Positions 58,631 through 64,000 of a DNA stretch of 64,000 nt are shown here, one piece after another. Each line of letters starts with the position of its first letter. Positions within the stretch are counted from its first letter, which is position 1. Where the stretch lies: contig NW_026251719.1 in NCBI RefSeq assembly GCF_025024155.1, positions 372,001 through 436,000 of the forward strand. The letters run 5' to 3'. Made by a program: the position numbers and the translations under genes. The DNA is from Gamsiella multidivaricata (taxonomy: Eukaryota; Mortierellomycota; Mortierellomycetes; Mortierellales; Mortierellaceae). The notes below the pieces were generated by a model. That model was not told the origin of the DNA, searched no databases, and saw only the letters and a program-made list of their open reading frames with translations.

Positions 58631-58963
58631 AGCCTACACTCCTTTTTGCGAAATATTGCACATTTCATAGGAAAAACGCAGTATTTCACTGAATTGAAAA
58701 TTATTAACGAGATTATTCACTTTTTTGTGACGGCCGACCTGCCTTATATCCTCGCAGTGTTTATGTGCATATCCGCATCAATGGCGTGTCATGCTCACTT
58801 ATTCCCTCTCTCACTTTTCCCTGAAAAGCAGCACGATTGGTGATTCGTAAATCCAAGCAAAAATAAAATCTGGACTGAATAGTCCCCTTATAATTTTCAA
58901 TTCAGTGAAATACTGCGTTTTTCCTATGAAATGTGCAATATTTCGCAAAAAGGAGTGTAGGCT
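58631..58963. mobile_element. Non-autonomous DNA transposon (MITE) with perfect 74-bp terminal inverted repeats
   Basis: The first 74 bp (58631-58704) and the last 74 bp (58890-58963) are exact reverse complements, enclosing about 185 bp without coding capacity; total 333 bp. The outer four bases (AGCC/GGCT) are followed by TA on both sides (58635-58636 and 58958-58959). If TA is the target duplication, as in Tc1/mariner elements, the element proper is 58637-58957 and the four outer bases match by chance. No longer direct repeat flanks the outer boundary. The identity of the arms shows either a recent insertion or recent correction. No related transposase is in the window; the Harbinger relic has different sequence. 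Confidence 0.9.
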
Positions 58964-59650
58964 GAAATCTTTGTTCCAAATCAAGTATGCGCTCCCTTGA
59001 TTTGGTTGGCGCCTATTCTGCTTCCACAGTAGACGCGTGTGTAGTCTGCTCCCTCTTCCCTCTTTACGCGTAGAGGGCCATTTCTGGTGCGTCTGCAGCG
59101 TATGAGGTCAGTATCTGTTGCCTCCATTCACGCCCTAAACGAAGACTAGCGGCCTTGACTCTGCCTCGTTTAAGCTGCTCTTTCCTTGATACGATGAGCA
59201 CATGAAGATAAGCAACGAAGGGCTGACTTGTCTTCTTTGGCACCGAGTGGCCCCCTTAGGGCCAACACTAAGTTCATCAAGGGTATGTTCGTTTGCACAC
59301 CACGGCCAGCCATGGACTGGAATGCCACATAAACCTCTGCCCTCCCCCACAACTCTTGCTTCTTCTTCTTCTGCCTCACTCTGTGAACTCCAAAGCGTCT
59401 CCAGCTATTAGCACTCAACCATTGATCCTCGCTTGCTTTCCTCATCTTCCCATTCACGTTCACACTCGCACAAACACACACACTGTGACCAGCACCGCCC
59501 CCGTCATCATCTGAGCCCATATCTTCATGGACACCGACCTCCTCTCTCACAATGCGGCTCTTGTTACTGGTACCTACCATAAGGCCATTAATACCATGTG
59601 TCCGCGGCCCCGTCGCCAGGTAACACCCTGATTCGATACTGCCACTTTAT

Positions 59651-60124
59651 ATGGCATATACAGAACTGCACCTGACATCCGCTCATACTGACTGCGCCTA
59701 TCTATCTCGCGACTTTGCTCCTTCATTCCAACGCTCTATCTCAACTTCACACCATTCCTTCTTTGTTGCTGCTCGCCTTTATTTGCTGCTTCTCACCTTT
59801 CCTCTTCTTATTCTTTGCTTCCCGCTTTCTATGCCTCACAGCCAGCAGGAGGTCGTTCTCTTTATCTCGTGTGACCCTCACACTCTTCACGCATACCTGC
59901 AGGTCGCCGCTGTTGAGGATCGAGGCTCCGACAGCATCGCAGTGGTATGGGACGCAACCCACGCTGAGGTGTTTAACGTGGCGGTATGGTCCAACCTAGC
60001 AAGGAAGCGCGATGTTGTCATAACATCAGAAGGCATTGCCGCGAATATATTAAGGCACCAATTGCTGGAGCTTCGGGTGGCAAGTTATAACTTCATATTT
60101 GCACAAAACCATGTTCACGCATAG
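59651..60124 (+). CDS. Doubtful small protein, possible membrane anchor
   Basis: Open frame of 157 codons with an ATG at 59651 and a second at 59831. It has one strongly hydrophobic segment (LYLLLLTFPLLILCF) followed by a soluble part containing VLFISCDPHTLHAYLQVAAV, SIAVVWDATHAEVFNVAVW and VVITSEGIAANILRHQLLEL, which reads like a folded alpha/beta domain. I recognise no family and see no supporting splice sites. The surroundings are repeat-bearing, so a fragment of a decayed gene is as likely as a real gene. Confidence 0.25.
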   Translation: MAYTELHLTSAHTDCAYLSRDFAPSFQRSISTSHHSFFVAARLYLLLLTFPLLILCFPLSMPHSQQEVVLFISCDPHTLHAYLQVAAVEDRGSDSIAVVWDATHAEVFNVAVWSNLARKRDVVITSEGIAANILRHQLLELRVASYNFIFAQNHVHA

Positions 60125-60167
60125 TAGAAAACAAGTCTGCACAAACCCATACGGACAAGATAATACA

Positions 60168-60223
60168 GCCAAGACGATATGGCCAAGACGATATGGCCAA
60201 GGCGATATGGTCATGACGATATG
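60168..60223. repeat. 14-bp tandem repeat, 4 copies
   Basis: Two identical units GCCAAGACGATATG, then GCCAAGGCGATATG and GTCATGACGATATG; a partial unit follows. Lies about 450 bp beyond the stop of the F-box/LRR gene. Confidence 0.9.
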
Positions 60224-60666
60224 GACAAGTCAATTTAAACAAGGCCATCGAAATGAAACTCGAGTTTGAGAGCCAATTGAATGCCCGAACTGACTGCAAC
60301 GAGTGCGAATGTCATAAAATCAGCTATATTTAATGGGATGGCGCATGTTAATGATCTTCAGCTACTTAAGAGCATCATTGCCAAATAAATAGAACGAGCT
60401 CTTGTTTTAGACCTGAACGTACTGCAGCCTTTGACGAGTTGGGGAAGTACTATTTAATGTTTAATTCCAATAAATGCAATATGACGATGCGAATGATGAT
60501 CTTGAAAGGCATTGGGTGGCGGAGATGTATCAAGGGCCCTGGAATGAGAGCTTTGGTGACATGGACAGAAAACACGCTGATCTTGCCCACGTCAAAAATT
60601 ATATGGGCTGTAGGAACCCGAAAGTCCCTTCATTTTTTTATTACTCGGCGAAGGCTCCTCGTTTGC

Positions 60667-62355
60667 CTATGCAAAGAACTCGTCCCAGTGTATAAATCCA
60701 AGACGTATCTGCGGCGCCCGGGTCTGCCAACGCACAAGTACCTCCTCTGGGTCCTGAATCTCCACCAGATCCCACCCCAATCGCCACAAGAACTCCATCT
60801 TATGAACCGCCTCCATGACCTCATCCAACTGAACTTCTGTACACCATGCTAGGTCCAGGATCTTCAACCCCGTCAACTTAACTGGAATCGCCCGCACGAA
60901 CCCTTTTGTTAGCGGCCAACGTCCCAGAAGCTGCAGTGTCTGTAGCTTGCTCAGAGAAAGAATTCCATCCAGCGGATTCCCCTCCTGCCCACAGGACTCA
61001 TCCCCGTTCACGACCAGCTTGAGTGATGTCAGGTTAGGGCAGCATCGTAAAAGACTGAAATCGAATTCGAGTGCAATATCTCCATGGAACTGGAGATCTT
61101 GAAGAAACGGCATCTGGATCTCGAGCGGCCGGCCCCAGGTAAGAGAAGACTTTGTTGCGCGATGCCGCTCGAAAGATGTTGCCTTCAGAACCCTCAACGA
61201 CTGACTCAAACCCACACCTGCATCCTCGAGAGCGTTACGAAGATTGACGTGGTTGCCCGAGATGTAAAGTCGCTCGACTGGCGGCACCACAGCTTCTTGT
61301 CCTCCTGAAAACGTCCCCAGTATTGTATCTGGGTCATCTTGCGTTATGATTTGATGTCGGACTTTGAAGAGTCGGGCCACCCCCATGAAAGTATCATGTT
61401 CCGGGATGAATAAATCGAGGTACTTTAGGGACCTACACCGCAGCAAAAAATTGGTGCCATTTTTTGGTGCATGGCCTTCTCCATAGTCCAGAACAAGTCT
61501 TTCCAGTGCCTCTACAGGGATTTGGTCGATCATCGTCCACGCTTCACTCCAGGATCTCGTGTCCAATGCATATAGGTTTTTAAAGGCCAAGGGCAGCTGT
61601 ATGAGGTCCTTCAGATCGCCCACGTCGTAGTCGTTAAATTCTGTTAATCCACCGATCTGTAGCTCTCTTAGCGTGCCGTGGACATTGTCGTGCTGTCTGA
61701 TCCAGTCGACTAGGGCTGCAAGACTTGACTCCGTGATCTTCTTGATATGATGGACCTCTAGCCGTTTGAGGCAGCCCAGGACTGGGATGAGTTTGTAGAA
61801 CTGCGGCACATGGGTCGATGTGAGACAAAACGAGACAACTCGGTGTCCACAATGCTTGAGAAAGAGCACGTCCAGCTGCGCGAGAATGGCCCGGCTCTGA
61901 ACGCGGGTGATCGTTCCGAAGAGACGAGGGATCGCTTTCGCTGCGAGGAAAGCGTGGTCTTGTCGCCGGTAGTGGTAAAAGTAGCCGCCGTTCTGTGCTG
62001 AGAATGACTTTTCTAGTGTCCGCCCGACTGAAGAGTCGTTCGATGCCTCGTCCTGATCTTCGTCGTCATCGTCGGCTATCCTAGGCGGCAGCTCCTCCTG
62101 GAGAGCTGGGTCAAGCTCGGAGATAAAGAGGCGCAGAAGGACGACGAGGATGTCCGCCTTTTCGTCCTCGGACAGGAATCTGTGGGTGCGCACGAGCAGA
62201 AAGGGGTTCTGATAGAGGATCGGGACGGTAAGCTGGAAGAGGGTCTTGTTGACGCGCATAAGAGATAAGAGGGTCGGCACTTGATTGAACTGTAGAAACG
62301 AGAGGACGTGCTGGAGGCACTCCAATAGCAGCACCGGCTTATTTGAGGACGACAT
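60667..62355 (-). CDS. F-box/LRR protein, single exon
   Basis: Uninterrupted frame of 562 residues. The N-terminal F-box (about 8-50) reads LLLECLQHVLSFLQFNQVPT then LLSLMRVNKTLFQLTVPILY, the degenerate form common in large F-box families of Mortierella-like fungi. An acidic stretch (IADDDDEDQDEASND) at about 93-107 is followed by leucine-rich repeats from about 190 to the end, with units such as LGCLKRLEVHHIKKITESSL, LRELQIGGLTEFNDYDV, ERLVLDYGEG, LKYLDLFIPEHD, LQDLQFHGDIALEFDFS and LKILDLAWCTEVQLDEVME. Such proteins select substrates for SCF ubiquitin ligases; the target is unknown and these families turn over fast. It is head to head with the FAT1 gene, 607 bp apart. Confidence 0.88.
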   Translation of the reverse strand: MSSSNKPVLLLECLQHVLSFLQFNQVPTLLSLMRVNKTLFQLTVPILYQNPFLLVRTHRFLSEDEKADILVVLLRLFISELDPALQEELPPRIADDDDEDQDEASNDSSVGRTLEKSFSAQNGGYFYHYRRQDHAFLAAKAIPRLFGTITRVQSRAILAQLDVLFLKHCGHRVVSFCLTSTHVPQFYKLIPVLGCLKRLEVHHIKKITESSLAALVDWIRQHDNVHGTLRELQIGGLTEFNDYDVGDLKDLIQLPLAFKNLYALDTRSWSEAWTMIDQIPVEALERLVLDYGEGHAPKNGTNFLLRCRSLKYLDLFIPEHDTFMGVARLFKVRHQIITQDDPDTILGTFSGGQEAVVPPVERLYISGNHVNLRNALEDAGVGLSQSLRVLKATSFERHRATKSSLTWGRPLEIQMPFLQDLQFHGDIALEFDFSLLRCCPNLTSLKLVVNGDESCGQEGNPLDGILSLSKLQTLQLLGRWPLTKGFVRAIPVKLTGLKILDLAWCTEVQLDEVMEAVHKMEFLWRLGWDLVEIQDPEEVLVRWQTRAPQIRLGFIHWDEFFA

Positions 62356-62962
62356 TCTGTGATGAGACTATGAATGGTAGTCTGGTATGGCTTGTTCAGA
62401 AGGCCGGATCAATGAGAAGAGAAGACATCGATCTCATCAAAGTAACTCTTCATTCCTCGTCGCCGTCGGTCTTCTTAATCCCAGCTCCATTGGCTCCATC
62501 GCGCGCACTCGCTCGATCGCAGGAACACGTGGTATGAAAGGGGTAACCCCTTGCGCCACCAATTCTGACGGTGCTCAGCATGCCATGGTCGCGTGGAGTG
62601 CCCTTCGACGCGACGCGACGCGATGCGACGCGACAGAAAAGACACGGCCACCACAGAGACGCGTTGCAGCGTAAACTAGAACGGCGCACGCAGCCGAGAG
62701 GGTGCAGCCGAAAAGAACTTTAAAGTGGCCCGTGGCCCGAGTGCTCTGAGGGATCTCATTCGGCAATCAACATCAGCAATCAACATCAGCCTCGGCTCAG
62801 GATGAATGGGCCTGACCCTCCAACCCATCCGGCCTCCTACTTCTGTCGACCCTTCTAGTCGTCTTTCTTCCTCGCTTCCACCTTCGTTCTCTCACTCCCC
62901 GTTCCTCCACATCTCAATATACTCCCCGTCAACTACAGAACCTTGTCCGCTGACGCTCGAAA
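62356..62962. promoter_or_regulatory. Divergent promoter region, F-box/LRR gene / FAT1
   Basis: 607 bp between the two start codons. It contains a (GACGC)n run at 62606-62634 and, towards FAT1, a long pyrimidine-rich stretch (62830-62930) just before the start codon, typical of fungal 5' leaders. No specific site assigned. Confidence 0.45.
62606..62634. repeat. CGACG pentanucleotide tandem
   Basis: About five or six copies of a 5-bp GACGC unit with one substitution, in the divergent promoter region. Confidence 0.85.
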
Positions 62963-64000
62963 ATGGTTTCGGTAACAAGCGCCCTGGCTCTCCTATCGGC
63001 CGGGCTCTATCTTGATGGCAGAACCCGCTTCTCGCGCGATCTGAACTTTGGACTCCCTGGCCTTAGAACCAAACTATGGTAACTTTCGTCTCCTTGTGTT
63101 TGCATAATATAGCCTGTCCTCGCTCGCTACATACTAACAAAAGCTGCTACTGTATTCGCACACAGGTTCGAGCGCTTGGTCGCCAACAACGACGTCAGTT
63201 TCTACAACCGCTTTGAGGACCAATGCCGTCTACGGCCCTACGCGATCGCCCTCGTCTTCGAAGGCCATTCCTACACCTGGCGTGATCTCGAACTCGCCTC
63301 CAATAAACTCGCACACTGGTACCAAGCCCAGGGCATCGCACCCAAGGACCGTGTCGCCATGTTCATGACCAACTCCCCGCTCTTTATCATCTCCTGGCTT
63401 GCCCTCCTCAAGATCAAGGCTGTCGGTGCCTTTATCAACAACCAAATTACTGGGACCGTCCTATTGCATTCACTCAAAACCGCCAACGCCCAGCTTCTCA
63501 TATTTGATTATACGTTAGTGGATCCATTACAGAAATCGAATGCGGAGATAAAAGAGATGGGGTATAGGCTGTTTACGATCACGCCACAGGAGGAGGTGTT
63601 GGTGCGATTCGATGAACATGATAGGGATCCTTCAATGAGGTTTTTTGAATTTATGAATTGGCGGGAGTGCAGCTCCGAAGGCTATTCAAGAGAATCGCGA
63701 AAGGATGTTGTCATTGAAGACGCAGCGGCGCTTATTTATACCAGTGGGACAACCGGGTTTCCGAAAGCTGCCATCATGGACCATGGACGATGCACCTGTA
63801 TGTTCTCCTATCGTTTTTTAGCTGCTCGACAAACTACTGCATTTTTTTTTTTTCATCCTAACCGCCCTGTCTTATGAACTCGTAGTGGCCGTTGGTGTTT
63901 GGTCCGGCATATGCAAGATCACTGAAAAAGACCGTGTCTACGATTGTTTGCCCCTGTACCACTCAGCTGGAGGTAATGAAGCGCTAGCGAAACAGCAGCG
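62963..64000 (+). CDS. FAT1: FATP/Fat1-type very-long-chain acyl-CoA synthetase, 3' end outside window
   Basis: Membrane acyl-CoA synthetase that activates (and in Fat1 also helps import) long and very long chain fatty acids. Exons 62963..63078, 63166..63797 and 63886..63972 are in phase; a GTAATG donor at 63973 starts an intron that leaves the window. About 278 residues are visible, less than half of a normal protein of about 620-650. The N-terminus (MVSVTSALALLSAGLYLDGR) is hydrophobic and may anchor it to the membrane. Then come FERLVANNDVSFYNRFEDQC, YTWRDLELASNKLAHWYQAQ and VAMFMTNSPLFIISWLALLK, typical of FATP, and the AMP-binding motif ALIYTSGTTGFPKAAIMDHG near 235-250, followed after intron 2 by RVYDCLPLYHSAGG. 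The order and these motifs separate FATP from ordinary fatty-acyl-CoA ligases. Confidence 0.93.

Larger units (their letters stand above)
57036..60666. other. Gene-poor, repeat-bearing stretch
   Basis: About 3.6 kb. The left end is the CREG promoter. The middle holds the relic copy 2 (58328-58474) and the MITE (58631-58963). The right part holds a doubtful plus-strand open frame (59651-60124) and a 14-bp tandem repeat (60168-60223). Short open frames between them have no known relatives. Confidence 0.55.

Noticed and set aside
1..64000. tRNA, rRNA genes or CRISPR arrays
   Set aside because: No tRNA T-loop/anticodon pattern, rRNA sequence or regularly spaced repeat array was recognised on either strand.
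1..64000. Secondary-metabolite or carnitine/lipid gene cluster
   Set aside because: Trimethyllysine dioxygenase, MFS transporter, FATP and PTPMT1 occur in the same window, but unrelated housekeeping genes separate them and no core biosynthetic enzyme is present.

Overview
This window looks like nuclear DNA of an early-diverging filamentous fungus, most likely of the Mortierella group. The genes are closely spaced and mostly split by short introns (about 60-230 nt, GT-AG with some GC-AG). Coding sequences carry long glutamine, histidine and serine runs. F-box and F-box/LRR proteins occur, and the repertoire (Vhc1-type SLC12 carrier, APSES factor, Kin1 kinase, Hel2, vacuolar M28 protease) is fungal. 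The group assignment is an inference from gene content only. Exon models were assembled by hand from splice-site phase and protein similarity; coordinates are for the coding part and include introns.

Layout from left to right. 1-5145 (-): cation-chloride cotransporter, 3' end cut by the window edge. 6613-7722 (-): frameshifted PIF/Harbinger transposase relic in a gene-poor stretch that also holds a relic repeated near 58.4 kb. 9523-10681 (-): PTPMT1-type phosphatase, head to head with 10925-12325 (+), an OCIA-like membrane protein. 12843-14543 (-): F-box-like protein. 16083-18439 (+): trimethyllysine dioxygenase. 18714-21434 (-): 14-TM-type MFS transporter. 22721-24140 (-): mitochondrial ribosomal protein mL38, head to head with 24833-26069 (+), cytosolic ribosomal protein S16. 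26620-30263 (-): vacuolar M28 metalloprotease. 31255-34704 (-): APSES transcription factor, followed upstream by about 9.5 kb without a convincing gene. 44181-45257 (+): orphan protein. 46062-49273 (-): Hel2/ZNF598 ubiquitin ligase. 50003-53672 (-): Kin1/MARK-type kinase. 55921-57035 (-): secreted CREG-family protein. 57036-60666: gene-poor stretch with a 333-bp MITE and a short relic repeat. 60667-62355 (-): F-box/LRR protein. 62963 to the right edge (+): FATP/Fat1-type acyl-CoA synthetase, cut by the edge.

There is no operon-like pathway. Several products act on lipids or mitochondria (trimethyllysine dioxygenase for carnitine synthesis, FATP for fatty acid activation, PTPMT1 for cardiolipin precursor dephosphorylation, mL38 for mitochondrial translation). 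Two act on translation in the cytosol (S16 and Hel2, which ubiquitinates 40S proteins on stalled ribosomes). I read these as neighbours, not as one system.

The points most worth checking are the M28 intron that seems to end without AG, a 12-nt microexon in the MFS gene, three GC-AG introns, the long empty upstream region of the APSES gene, the perfect-TIR MITE, and a short coding relic conserved at two distant sites.
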